From contig CAKUED010000001.1 of assembly GCA_934646005.1 (NCBI GenBank), forward strand, positions 62,001-126,000: a DNA stretch of 64,000 nucleotides, in the 5' to 3' direction. The position numbers and the translations under genes were made by a program. This document shows positions 1 to 7,610 of this stretch, in pieces. Source of the stretch: an uncultured Oscillospiraceae bacterium (GTDB lineage Bacteria; Bacillota; Clostridia; Oscillospirales; Oscillospiraceae). Within the stretch, counting starts at the first letter, position 1, and each line of letters begins with the position of its first letter. Under the pieces are notes generated by a model. That model saw only the letters and a program-made list of their open reading frames with translations. It was not told the DNA's origin and did not search any database.

Positions 1-526
1 CGACGGTCGTCCGTGAGCCGGTGCCGACCAGATCCCAGATATGGACGCCCTGCATCTTATCGCAGACCTGCACGCAGCGCATACACTTGATGCAGCGATT
101 TTCAAAGCGCAGAATGGGCGCGGAATAATCGACCGTCGCCGGGCGCAGCTTTTTCTGATAGGGCGCGCCGAGCAGATTATAGTCGTTGGCGAGCTTCTGC
201 AGCTTGCAGTTGCCGCTGCGCGTACACTTGACGCAGTTGACCTCGTGCTGGCTGAGCAGGAGCTGGAGATTGACGCGGCGCGTCATGCGCACCTTCTGGG
301 AGTTCGTGTGGACGACCATGCCCTCATGCACCTCGTTGTCGCACGCGGCAACGAGCGTATCCTGCCCCTCGACCTCGACCATGCAGATGCGGCAGGCGCC
401 GATCTCGTTGAGCTCCTTGAGATAGCAGAGCGTTGGAATGTCGATATTCACCGCGCGTGCGGCATCCAGAATACTTGTCCCCTCCGGGACACGAACGGTT
501 TTTCCGTTGATCGTGAGCGTTACCAT
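1..526 (-). CDS. [FeFe]-hydrogenase-type iron-sulfur subunit (HydA-like), N-terminal part
   Basis: The gene runs off the left edge; 175 codons are visible. Residues 1-75 form a plant-type [2Fe-2S] domain (Cys34, 45, 48, 62). A His-Cys3 [4Fe-4S] site follows (His94, Cys98, 101, 107), then a ferredoxin-like CxxCxxCxxxC at 145-155. This order is the known N-terminus of group A [FeFe] hydrogenases and of some formate dehydrogenases and NuoG. The H-cluster domain that would decide the matter lies outside the window. The ATG overlaps the stop of the upstream gene by 7 bp, so translation is probably coupled and the two products are likely partners in an NAD(P)H-linked complex. The hydrogenase reading is an inference; FdhF-type or NuoG-type is the alternative. 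Confidence 0.8.
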   Translation of the reverse strand, partial: MVTLTINGKTVRVPEGTSILDAARAVNIDIPTLCYLKELNEIGACRICMVEVEGQDTLVAACDNEVHEGMVVHTNSQKVRMTRRVNLQLLLSQHEVNCVKCTRSGNCKLQKLANDYNLLGAPYQKKLRPATVDYSAPILRFENRCIKCMRCVQVCDKMQGVHIWDLVGTGSRTTV

Positions 527-2355
527 CGTTCGATCCTCCCTCCCTTGAAGATGCCGTAGCCAAAGTGGTCGCAGCGCAGGCAGCGGCCGCTCTCGGCGCA
601 GGCTTCCTCGTGCGTCATGCCGCATTCGATGTCTTCAAAATCGCATTTACGCTGGGCGGCCTCGCGCTCTTTCGTATTGACGCGCCCGCGCGCGGGGCAG
701 ACGTCCAGATGCGGCGTGGGGATCACTACATCCGTGCGGATCTCATGGTGGAAGCCGAGCTGCTCGTCGATATTCGCCGCCGCGACCTTACCTGCCGCGA
801 TCGCGCGGATGGCGGTGGCAGGACCTGTCACACAGTCGCCGCCGGCAAAGACGTTTTCCATATTGTCGATCTGGCTGGAGCTTTCCGCCATAAACGTGCC
901 TCTTCGGATGGGAATGCCGGTCTGCTCAAAGCCCGCGATCTCCACGCCCTGCCCGATGGCAACGACGATCACATCCGCCGGGATGCGCTCCTCGGGCTGG
1001 TCTGCCGTCTCCGGGCGGGGCCTTCCGGCCTTGTCGGCAAGGCCGATGATCTGCGGCTGCACCCAGAGGGCGACTGCCTCGCCCGCTTCGTTCGCCTCGA
1101 TGCGAACAGGCGCACAGAGCTCGCGGATCTCCGCGCCCTCGGCGATCGCGCCCTGCACCTCGTCGGGCAGCGCGGTCATATCCGCGATCCGGCGGCGATA
1201 GACGCACGTCACGCTCTCAGCGCCCAGACGCACTGAGCTTCTCGTCACATCCATCGCCACATTGCCGCCGCCAATGACCACGACGCGCTTGCCGGTGAAG
1301 TCCGGCATGACGTCGTCGCCGATGGCACGCAGCATCTCCACGGCGGACATGACATTTTTGCTGTCCTCGCCGGCAATGCCCGTTTTCTTGTCCGTATGTG
1401 CGCCGATGGCGACATAAAGGCAGTCGTAATCCTTGTGGAGCTGCTCGAAGGAAACGTCCTTTCCGACTGTCACGCCGGTATGTACCTCGACGCCGGTGGA
1501 CAAAATGGACTCGATCTCCGCGTCAAGCTTTTCACGCGGGAAGCGGTAGGCAGGGATGCCGTAGCGGAGCATACCGCCAAGCTGCTTCTTCTCCTCAAAA
1601 ATGGCGACACCGTGACCCATCAGGCGCAGATAATAGGCGCACGACAGACCGCTCGGACCGCCGCCGATGATCGCAACGCGCCTGCCGGTCGCTTCCGCGC
1701 ATTCCGGGTTCGGAACATCGCCTGCGTGATCGACCGCGTAGCGCTTGAGCCCGCGGATGTTGATGGGCGCGTCCATCATATTGCGGCGGCAGCGCGCCTC
1801 GCACGGGTGCTCGCAGATGTATGCGCAGGCGGTCGGCATGGGGTTATCCTTGCGGATGAGGCGCACGGCGTCGGCATACCGCCCCTCGCGCACCAGCGCA
1901 ACATAGCCCGGCACGTCCACGCCGGCGGGACACAGCGACACGCACGGCACGGGGTTTTGCAGCGAGGCAAGGCAGCGGTGATACTTCACATGGTTGACAT
2001 AATCATCACGGAAGCCCTCAAAGCCGCTCAAAACGAGCTGCGCTGCGTCGCGCCCGATGGCGCAGTCGGCGGAGGCCGCGATCGCCCGCGCCGTTTTTTC
2101 GATGGTGTCGATCGTCAGCATCGTACCCGTTCCGTCAAGCACCTGCCCCATCAGCGCGGTAAGCTGACCGAGCCCAATGCGGCAGGGCACGCATTTACCG
2201 CAGGACTGCGCGTGGCAGAGCTGCAGAAAGGTCAGGGACATATCGATGGGGCAGAGCCCCGGAGGGCTGGACGCGATCCTGCGCTCCATGTCCTTGTAAA
2301 GGCGGTCAACGACTGTCTGCGCCTTACTCGCGGTTTTGATGTCGAGTCTGCTCAA
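520..2355 (-). CDS. NuoF-C-terminal / GltD-like FAD-NAD(P)H oxidoreductase fusion (HydB/SfrB type)
   Basis: 611 residues. The first about 110 match the C-terminal [4Fe-4S] domain of NuoF/HydB (CGKCVPC, Cys52, 55, 58). The rest is a GltD-type (glutamate synthase small subunit) flavoprotein: a Cys-rich cluster domain (CSLCPAG, CEHPCEARCRRN), an FAD-binding GGGPSG near residue 225, an NAD(P)-binding GGGNVAMD near 360, and a C-terminal GGDCVTGP. Such proteins replace the classical FMN HydB/NuoF subunit in some bifurcating hydrogenases and transhydrogenases and use NAD(P)H. The start is TTG, chosen because AAGGAG lies 10 nt upstream; no ATG fits. It is first in the operon, directly before the hydrogenase-like subunit, downstream of a strong promoter. 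Cytoplasmic; exact electron partners unknown. Confidence 0.85.
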   Translation of the reverse strand: MSRLDIKTASKAQTVVDRLYKDMERRIASSPPGLCPIDMSLTFLQLCHAQSCGKCVPCRIGLGQLTALMGQVLDGTGTMLTIDTIEKTARAIAASADCAIGRDAAQLVLSGFEGFRDDYVNHVKYHRCLASLQNPVPCVSLCPAGVDVPGYVALVREGRYADAVRLIRKDNPMPTACAYICEHPCEARCRRNMMDAPINIRGLKRYAVDHAGDVPNPECAEATGRRVAIIGGGPSGLSCAYYLRLMGHGVAIFEEKKQLGGMLRYGIPAYRFPREKLDAEIESILSTGVEVHTGVTVGKDVSFEQLHKDYDCLYVAIGAHTDKKTGIAGEDSKNVMSAVEMLRAIGDDVMPDFTGKRVVVIGGGNVAMDVTRSSVRLGAESVTCVYRRRIADMTALPDEVQGAIAEGAEIRELCAPVRIEANEAGEAVALWVQPQIIGLADKAGRPRPETADQPEERIPADVIVVAIGQGVEIAGFEQTGIPIRRGTFMAESSSQIDNMENVFAGGDCVTGPATAIRAIAAGKVAAANIDEQLGFHHEIRTDVVIPTPHLDVCPARGRVNTKEREAAQRKCDFEDIECGMTHEEACAESGRCLRCDHFGYGIFKGGRIERW

Positions 2356-2432
2356 GGCTGTCTCACTCCTTCTGCTTTTCTGCTCTTTTTTATTCTTTTT
2401 TTGATATAAATAGCAATTTTTAACCCAAAAGA

Positions 2433-2462
2433 ATCATAGCATATCCGCCGGATAGCGGTCAA
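2433..2462 (-). promoter_or_regulatory. Sigma-A promoter of the hydrogenase-type operon
   Basis: On the minus strand, TTGACC (2457-2462) and TATGAT (2433-2438) are separated by 18 bp. Transcription would begin near 2426, about 70 nt before the TTG start. Confidence 0.75.
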
Positions 2463-2468
2463 TACTTA

Positions 2469-2486
2469 TCGATAAATTCTTATCAA
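2469..2486. promoter_or_regulatory. Rex-like palindromic operator
   Basis: Minus strand TTGATAA-GAAT-TTATCGA: two 7-bp arms with one mismatch and a 4-bp spacer, the geometry of the redox repressor Rex (TTGTTAA-N4-TTAACAA). It ends 7 bp upstream of the -35 box of the hydrogenase-type operon. Each half differs from the Rex consensus at one or two positions, so the identity is an inference. Confidence 0.45.
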
Positions 2487-2571
2487 ACCGTTCATTCTTC
2501 TTCTGCGGACCGTCTATTCGTAATTTGATATATCCCATTTCAAAAGCTGGAGGCAGCCCTAATATGCGCCG

Positions 2572-2606
2572 GAGCAGCGGCGTTGTTTTGTGCCGCTGCT
2601 CGTTTT
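2572..2606 (+). terminator. Orphan terminator-like hairpin on the plus strand
   Basis: A perfect 10-bp stem (2572-2581 with 2592-2601) is followed by GTTTTTG on the plus strand. No plus-strand gene precedes it and the minus direction has no U-tract, so it may end an unrecognised small RNA or be a relic. Confidence 0.45.
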
Positions 2607-2652
2607 TGATTCAGCCTGTACGTTTTGCTCGGTATAGATCTTTGTGTCATCC

Positions 2653-3855
2653 TTATGAACTGTGTTCAGTTTGGGCTCCGCTGTCTTCTGCCCAGGAATA
2701 AAAATGGGTCGAGCGCGTATCCGACGCCAGCGGTGCAGGGTCGAGCCGGAAGCCGGAGATCCCAAGCGCCTCTTCCGGGCGCACCCACGGTCTTCCCTGT
2801 ACGGCGCTCGTTTCCTCATGCGTCAGAAGTCCCCGGTAGATCGTCAGCGCCCGCCGGTAATAGCCGTCACGGATGCAGGTCTCCTCCTCACCATCGTTCA
2901 GCAGGCTCAGGATCAGCGGCAGCATCTGCGCCGCGTAGGCGACGGATGCAGAGTGCGCGACCGCCCCCGGAATATTTGCAACACAGTAATGTACGATGCC
3001 GTCTACAATGTAGCGCGGTTCGTCGTGTGTGGTCGCGCGGCTGGTCTCGATCGCGCCCGGCTCGTCGTTGGAAATATCCACGATCACCGAGCCCTTTTCC
3101 ATGAGGGAAAGCATATCCCGGGTGATGAGGAAGTCCCGGTTTTCTTTCTGCCATTTGACACAGTTGAGGACGACATCCGTTTTTGGCAATTCCTCCGCAA
3201 TATGCGCCTGTGAGCAGCGTCTGACGCGGACGCGGCCATTATACTGCGCCGAAAGTGCGCGAAGTCTGTGCATATTTCTCGCCATAACGGTACAGTTGGC
3301 ACCAAGCGCCTGCAGGACCTGCACGGCGCCTCTTCCAACTTTTCCGCTGCCGAGGATCAGCGCATGGATGCCCGGCTCTCCCGCAAAGCCGCCGACATAT
3401 TTTCCCTTTCCGCCGTGAATGGTCAGCAGCGATTCCAGCCCGAACAGCGCCCCCTGCTTCCCCGCCGCCTCACAGTTCGCAGAGCCGTATCGGTGAGAGT
3501 CCTCCGCCGTAAATGCGATGCAGCCGCTTTTCATCAGCGCGTTGACCTCCTCTGGATTTGCCGCCGGATGCAGGCAGCCGAGAAGCATCTGTCCCGTTCG
3601 GATCAGCGGCCATTCCTCCGGCGTAAACTCCTTGACTTTGGCGACCATATCGCAGACCTTGAACAGCTCCTGCGCAGAGTTTGTCAGAAGCGCCCCTGCG
3701 GCTTCATACGCTTCATCCGAAAAACCGGCTCGCTCCCCGCAGCCGCGCTGTGCATAAACAGTGTGTCCTGCGGTCGTGATGGTCTCCACCTCTTTCGGCG
3801 TACAGATCACTCGGTTTTCGCCCTTCTTCGTCTCGCGCAAAATCCCCAAAATCAT
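2653..3855 (-). CDS. ald: Alanine dehydrogenase-like NAD-dependent amino acid dehydrogenase
   Basis: 400 residues. It has the N-terminal AlaDH/PNT domain (MILGILRETKKGENRV), a Rossmann motif ILGSGKVGRG near residue 168, and the HYCVANIPGAVAHSAS segment close to the HYCVANMPGAVPRTST signature of alanine dehydrogenases. The predicted reaction is reversible oxidative deamination of L-alanine to pyruvate with NAD+. The C-terminal 30 residues do not resemble the family. ATG start with AAAGGAGG 9 nt upstream. It stands alone between two hairpins with its own promoter. A lysine/saccharopine dehydrogenase relative is a less likely alternative. Confidence 0.8.
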   Translation of the reverse strand: MILGILRETKKGENRVICTPKEVETITTAGHTVYAQRGCGERAGFSDEAYEAAGALLTNSAQELFKVCDMVAKVKEFTPEEWPLIRTGQMLLGCLHPAANPEEVNALMKSGCIAFTAEDSHRYGSANCEAAGKQGALFGLESLLTIHGGKGKYVGGFAGEPGIHALILGSGKVGRGAVQVLQALGANCTVMARNMHRLRALSAQYNGRVRVRRCSQAHIAEELPKTDVVLNCVKWQKENRDFLITRDMLSLMEKGSVIVDISNDEPGAIETSRATTHDEPRYIVDGIVHYCVANIPGAVAHSASVAYAAQMLPLILSLLNDGEEETCIRDGYYRRALTIYRGLLTHEETSAVQGRPWVRPEEALGISGFRLDPAPLASDTRSTHFYSWAEDSGAQTEHSS

Positions 3856-3911
3856 ATGCTGCGCCTCCTTTCAACAAATAGTTTCCTGCCATGCGGTGTT
3901 TTTTCGTTTTT

Positions 3912-3940
3912 ATTATACAGGAAAACCGACAGATCCGCAA
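3912..3940 (-). promoter_or_regulatory. Promoter of the alanine dehydrogenase-like gene
   Basis: Minus strand TTGCGG (3935-3940), 17 bp, TATAAT (3912-3917), about 60 bp before the start codon. Confidence 0.65.
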
Positions 3941-3988
3941 TGCTAATAATATGAGGTCTCAGTTTAATTTGGCGGGGCTCTGCATACC

Positions 3989-4039
3989 ACAACAAAAACG
4001 TGCAGGATCGGAGCGAATCCCGCTCCGATCCTGCACGTT
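3989..4039 (-). terminator. Intrinsic terminator of the Fur-family gene
   Basis: A perfect 19-bp stem (3997-4015 with 4021-4039, 5-nt loop) is followed on the minus strand by TTTTTGTTGTGG. It lies 20 bp after the Fur-family stop codon. Confidence 0.85.
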
Positions 4040-4058
4040 CCAAGCTTCTGTGCAGTGC

Positions 4059-4451
4059 TTATTTCTCACGTTCAGCCTTCTGACACGCCGGGCAGACGCC
4101 TTCAAAGATCAATCTGTGCCGCGTGATCCGATACCCGGACTCCGCCGCAAGCGTTTTGTCCGGCGTTGGGTCGTATGAAAACGGAGCATCGCAGACTGCG
4201 CCGCAGCCCGTGCAGATCAGGTGATAGTGAAAGTCTGTCCTGCAGTCATACCGATCCGCTCCGGGGACCTTTACATGCGTGATCTGTTCCTCATTAGAAA
4301 GGATATTCAGATTCCGATAAACCGTTCCGCGGCTGATCCTCGGATCTCTTGCACGGATCTCCAGATAGATCTGGTCCGCGCTCGGATGGTCATGGTGTTC
4401 CTGTACCGCCTCCAGAACAATCTGACGCTGCCGTGTGTTTCGGTGCTGCAT
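4059..4451 (-). CDS. Fur-family metalloregulator (PerR-like)
   Basis: 130 residues from the chosen ATG (an upstream in-frame ATG at 4481 would add 10). The N-terminal winged helix carries the typical SRGTVYRNLNIL recognition segment. The dimerisation domain has FHYHLICTGCG and a C-terminal CPAC, the two CxxC pairs of the structural zinc site. The HDHPSADQIY segment is typical of PerR/Fur. It probably represses metal- or peroxide-stress genes in the cytoplasm. It has its own sigma-A promoter and is divergent from a phosphoribosyltransferase-like gene, so autoregulation and control of that neighbour are plausible. The sequence alone cannot decide between PerR, Fur and Zur. Confidence 0.85.
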   Translation of the reverse strand: MQHRNTRQRQIVLEAVQEHHDHPSADQIYLEIRARDPRISRGTVYRNLNILSNEEQITHVKVPGADRYDCRTDFHYHLICTGCGAVCDAPFSYDPTPDKTLAAESGYRITRHRLIFEGVCPACQKAEREK

Positions 4452-4536
4452 CTTACTTCCGCCTGCCCTCATATCATTCAATCTCAGCGCTTGTCATCGG
4501 TAATTTGGATCTTGCGCTTTCATCCATACTATATAA

Positions 4537-4565
4537 ATCATACCGCAAAATATATCTGCTGTCAA
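4537..4565 (-). promoter_or_regulatory. Promoter of the Fur-family gene
   Basis: Minus strand consensus TTGACA (4560-4565), 17 bp, TATGAT (4537-4542). Confidence 0.75.
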
Positions 4566-4610
4566 TGTTCCAGTACTTGTCGTTTTGTGCGCTGTTTTTT
4601 TATAAATCAC

Positions 4611-4640
4611 TTGCTATCGGGACTTAGTATCTATTATAAT
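4611..4640 (+). promoter_or_regulatory. Promoter of the phosphoribosyltransferase-like gene
   Basis: TTGCTA (4611-4616), 18 bp, TATAAT (4635-4640). The -10 lies inside a small perfect palindrome, TATTATAATA, a plausible but unproven site for the divergent Fur-family protein. Confidence 0.6.
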
Positions 4641-4719
4641 ATAACCACCGCAGGAAAGCAGCTTTGCCCCGCCCGCACCCGCCGCCATTCCGACGTGAAT
4701 ATACAGGGAGGTATTGTCT

Positions 4720-5358
4720 ATGAGTACACAAGCCATCCGCTCCAGAGAGAATCCAAATCTTGAACTCATTGCATTCCATGGCCATTTTGCGACCCGGCAT
4801 TCCCATAACAGTCATTACCTTGACATCACACGGCTGAAGCACGAATACAGTCTGGCGTACGACACTGCGCTTGCGCTCGCAAACCATTACATCTACGAAA
4901 AGTCGATCGACACCATCATCTGCATGGACGGCAGCGAGGTCATCGGTGCGTTCCTTGCCCGGCAGCTGGCGCAGAAGATCCTGTTCTCTGTCAACAATAA
5001 CAGGAGCATCTGCGTTGTCACGCCGGAGTACGACTCCAACGGTCAGCTTCTTTTCCGTGAAAATCTGGTCTCCATGATCCATGACAAAAACGCGCTTCTG
5101 CTGATCTCTACAGTCAATTCTGGAAAAACCGCGCGGCGTGCTCTTGAGTGTATTCAATATTACAGTGGCAGAATACAGGGCATTGCTGCAATTTTCAGCG
5201 CGATCCCGGATCTGGACGGCATCCCGGTATTGAGTCTGTTCACGCCTGCCGATATTCAGGGCTATGAGACCTATCCGACCGGCGAGTGCCGGATGTGCAA
5301 AGCCGGGCAGCGAATTGACGCGTTGGCGAACAGCTATGGTCTTTCTACCTTCCGATGA
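4720..5358 (+). CDS. Orotate phosphoribosyltransferase-like protein
   Basis: 212 residues, type I PRTase fold by motif. LLISTVNSGKTARRAL around residue 130 occupies the PRPP-loop position (canonical VDDVxTTGGT), but the acidic pair typical of orotate PRTases is replaced (STVNSGKT), so substrate and activity may differ. The C-terminal GECRMCKAGQ matches the CxxC tail of bacterial orotate PRTase relatives. ATG start with GGGAGG 8 nt upstream; an in-frame TTG two codons earlier is too close to the ribosome site. It is monocistronic, divergent from a Fur-family regulator, and followed by a strong terminator. Confidence 0.7.
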   Translation: MSTQAIRSRENPNLELIAFHGHFATRHSHNSHYLDITRLKHEYSLAYDTALALANHYIYEKSIDTIICMDGSEVIGAFLARQLAQKILFSVNNNRSICVVTPEYDSNGQLLFRENLVSMIHDKNALLLISTVNSGKTARRALECIQYYSGRIQGIAAIFSAIPDLDGIPVLSLFTPADIQGYETYPTGECRMCKAGQRIDALANSYGLSTFR

Positions 5359-5371
5359 TCCTTCAGACAGG

Positions 5372-5407
5372 CAGTGCACCCGGCCATGAAAGCCGGGTGC
5401 ACTGTTT
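5372..5407 (+). terminator. Intrinsic terminator
   Basis: A 13-bp perfect stem (5372-5384 with 5392-5404) is followed by TTTATA, just after the phosphoribosyltransferase-like gene. Confidence 0.8.
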
Positions 5408-5454
5408 ATAGGATCGGAAAATATCTTTTGCGTGACCGCTGCCGAAACCGCTTG

Positions 5455-6414
5455 TCAGCCCATATCGTTGGCGAGCGCCTGGTCGATCTGCTTTTGCAGC
5501 GCCTGCTGCTGCGCGGCGCTGGTGATCGCGCCTACGATGGGATCGCCCACGATGTTGCCGTTCCGATCGACCACATAGGTGGTGGGATAGGCAAAGATGT
5601 TGGCGGTGAACTTGCCGGCATCGCCGTCGGAGTCAAAGTACACGTTCTGGTAGGTCGCGCCCTTCTTGGCAAGCACATCCTTCGCCTCCGAGATCGCCGT
5701 CTCGTCGCCGTCCAGCGTGAAGGTGTTGACGCCGATGAGCGTGCCGCCCTTCTCCGCCAGTTCCTTATTCAGCGCGTCCAGCTCGGAAAGCTCGCCCACG
5801 CAGGGGTTGCAGGTGGTGAACCAGAAATTCACGACGGTGACGGCGTTGGCGGAGAACAGCTCGTCGCTCTTCACCGTGTTCCCATCCAAGTCTTTGCCCT
5901 CAAAGGCGGGGAACTTCTGCATACTGCCGTCGTCGGGAGGGTTGCTCGTGTCGCTGCCCGCGGGCATGCTCATATCGCCGTCCATGGATTTCTGCATGAT
6001 CTCGGGGTACTTGTTTTCCAGCTCGGTCAGCTTGTTTTCAATATTGCTGATCTCCGTGGTGGACTCCTTCAGCCACTTATACTCCTCGTCGGTGAACTGC
6101 TCCTTGGCGTCCTCGACGGTGTCCAGCAGGAAGTCGCCGTAGTTTTTGCCGTCCTCGATCATCGCCATGCCCTTGTCAGCTGCCATGTAGACCTTCTCCC
6201 ACAGCTCGGTATTTTCCGAGAGGAGGGCGTTCTCCTGCTCCAGCAGCTTTTTGTGCAGGGCGAGCGCTTCCTCGGCGTTTTTCGGCTCGCCGGTCATCTG
6301 CGTGTCATTTCCATTCATATCCGCCGCCTTGCCCCCATCCTTCGCGCCGCAGGCGAGCAGGGACAGTACCATCAGCGCCGCCAGCAGCAGCGCGGCAATT
6401 TTCTTCAGCTTCAT
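5455..6414 (-). CDS. TlpA/ResA-like thioredoxin-fold lipoprotein
   Basis: 319 residues. A lipoprotein signal peptide ends in LSLLAC (Cys22, lipidation site), so the protein is anchored outside the membrane. Residues about 45-160 form a charged, mostly helical linker (EEALALHKKLLEQENALL). The C-terminal half is an AhpC/TSA-type redoxin with the active-site motif WFTTCNPC and a cis-Pro segment FAYPTTYVV. The start is ATG with GGAGG 7 nt upstream; it overlaps the upstream polyferredoxin gene by 4 bp (ATGA). The expected role is thiol-disulfide exchange or reduction at the cell surface, fed with electrons by the polyferredoxin. Substrate unknown. Confidence 0.85.
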   Translation of the reverse strand: MKLKKIAALLLAALMVLSLLACGAKDGGKAADMNGNDTQMTGEPKNAEEALALHKKLLEQENALLSENTELWEKVYMAADKGMAMIEDGKNYGDFLLDTVEDAKEQFTDEEYKWLKESTTEISNIENKLTELENKYPEIMQKSMDGDMSMPAGSDTSNPPDDGSMQKFPAFEGKDLDGNTVKSDELFSANAVTVVNFWFTTCNPCVGELSELDALNKELAEKGGTLIGVNTFTLDGDETAISEAKDVLAKKGATYQNVYFDSDGDAGKFTANIFAYPTTYVVDRNGNIVGDPIVGAITSAAQQQALQKQIDQALANDMG

Positions 6415-7334
6415 GTTGTTTCCTCCGTATTCTGTTTGATCGTATTTGTATGTTGCTTTCCGCTGCCAAAGCCGTAGCGGAAGCACACAGCGCCCGTGGG
6501 ACAGGCGCGGACGCACATCCCGCAGCGGATGCACTCGGTGTGGTCGGGCGTTTTCGTCACATCCACATCCATTTTGCAGGCCTTGGCGCATTTCCCGCAG
6601 GAGACGCACTTGCTTTTGTCCACCTTCATCTGGAACAGCGAGACCTTATTTAAAAGCGCGTAGAACGCGCCCAACGGGCATAGCCACTTGCAGAACGGCC
6701 GGTAGAACACCACGCTCAGTACGACCACCACCAGCAAGATACTAAATTTCCATGTAAACAGGCTGCCCAGCGCCGCGCGGATGCCGGAATTGGCAAGGGA
6801 GAGCGGGATCGCGCCCTCCAGCACCCCCTGCGGGCAGAGGTACTTGCAGAAGAACGGGTCGCCCATGCCCACATCGTTTACCAGAAACGCCGGCAGCAGA
6901 AAGACCATCACCAGCAAAACGGCGTATTTGAGATAGCGCAGTGGCTTGAGCTTTTTCGTGGAGAGCTTTTTTGTCGGGATCTTATGCAGCAGCTCCTGAA
7001 GCCAGCCGAAGGGGCACAGAAAACCGCAGATGAAGCGTCCCAGCAAAACCCCCAACAGGATGAGAAAGCCTGTGATATAATAGGAAAAACGGAATTTGGA
7101 CGAGCCCACCACTGCCTGAAACGCTCCGATGGGACACGCGCCGGACGCCGCCGGGCAGGAGTAGCAGTTCAGCCCCGGCACGCAGACGGTTTTCCCCGCG
7201 CCCTGATAAAGACTTCCCTTGAGAAAGTTCGGCAGGTGCAGGTTGGTCAGCAGCGCCGCGCCCGCCTGAAGCCAGCCCCGGAAGCGGGACAGGACGTGGG
7301 AAGCGCCTGAAAATTTCTTACCCAATGCCCACAC
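6411..7334 (-). CDS. Membrane polyferredoxin (NapH/NosR-type 4Fe-4S protein)
   Basis: About 307 residues with roughly four to five membrane segments. The N-terminal part has CVPGLNCYSCPAASGACP. Three repeated CxxxCP motifs follow at membrane borders (CGFLCPFG, CKYLCPQG, CKWLCPLG). The C-terminus holds two ferredoxin clusters (CVSCGKCAKACK and CIRCGMCVRACP). This architecture passes electrons from cytoplasmic donors across the membrane. The start is uncertain: a GTG at 7334 overlaps the upstream small gene by 17 bp, while a TTG at 7325 has GGAG 10 nt upstream. It sits between a CXXC peptide gene and the surface redoxin gene, so it is probably the membrane electron relay of that trio. Confidence 0.85.
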   Translation of the reverse strand: MWALGKKFSGASHVLSRFRGWLQAGAALLTNLHLPNFLKGSLYQGAGKTVCVPGLNCYSCPAASGACPIGAFQAVVGSSKFRFSYYITGFLILLGVLLGRFICGFLCPFGWLQELLHKIPTKKLSTKKLKPLRYLKYAVLLVMVFLLPAFLVNDVGMGDPFFCKYLCPQGVLEGAIPLSLANSGIRAALGSLFTWKFSILLVVVVLSVVFYRPFCKWLCPLGAFYALLNKVSLFQMKVDKSKCVSCGKCAKACKMDVDVTKTPDHTECIRCGMCVRACPTGAVCFRYGFGSGKQHTNTIKQNTEETT

Positions 7335-7464
7335 ACTCCAGACATAATTTGATTGCTTTGCTCAGCACCGTCGCTGCCTCGCCCCGCCAGACGCCGAAGC
7401 ACAGCATGGCAGCTCCGGCGAGCAGAAGCGTGATCTGCACCGCCATCTTCTTTCCGTGACTCAA
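7318..7464 (-). CDS. Small CXXC-motif membrane peptide (CD1871A-like)
   Basis: 48 residues from a TTG start: one hydrophobic helix (residues 8-24) and a C-terminal KAIKLCLECVGIG with Cys41 and Cys44. This matches the annotated but uncharacterised CD1871A family of CXXC peptides, recalled as found beside polyferredoxins in clostridia. A GGGTGA-type ribosome site precedes the TTG; an internal ATG at 7446 would give 42 residues. It is first in the operon and overlaps the polyferredoxin gene. It may be a subunit or a thiol relay of the membrane complex. The family role is unknown. Confidence 0.7.
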   Translation of the reverse strand: MSHGKKMAVQITLLLAGAAMLCFGVWRGEAATVLSKAIKLCLECVGIG

Positions 7465-7511
7465 GTTTCATCACCCTTTCCGTTTTGTGCCTCCATCATA
7501 GCACGGGAGAG

Positions 7512-7569
7512 TTAAAGTCCCTGTTAAGAACAGAAACTTAACACAAACCTTATCTGTTTTTGCTATAAT
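7512..7569 (+). promoter_or_regulatory. Promoter region with TTAA repeats, two-component operon
   Basis: A -10 box TATAAT lies at 7564-7569. Upstream are three TTAA half-sites (7512, 7524, 7538), including TTAAG-N8-CTTAA. They are candidates for binding by the adjacent OmpR-type regulator, which would control both itself and the divergent redoxin operon. The -35 is poor, as expected of an activated promoter. Confidence 0.45.
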
Positions 7570-7610
7570 GAAAGCACCACAAAAACGAAGAAATAAAAAG
7601 GAGGGCCTTC

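Noticed and set aside
4600..4650. PerR box at the divergent Fur/PRTase promoters
   Set aside because: A 10-bp AT palindrome overlaps the -10, but a full 7-1-7 box cannot be aligned; kept only as a possibility.
7247..7474. 75-codon minus-strand frame over the start of the redox operon
   Set aside because: It is the wrong frame over the CXXC peptide gene, which has a better ribosome site and a conserved-looking C-terminus.
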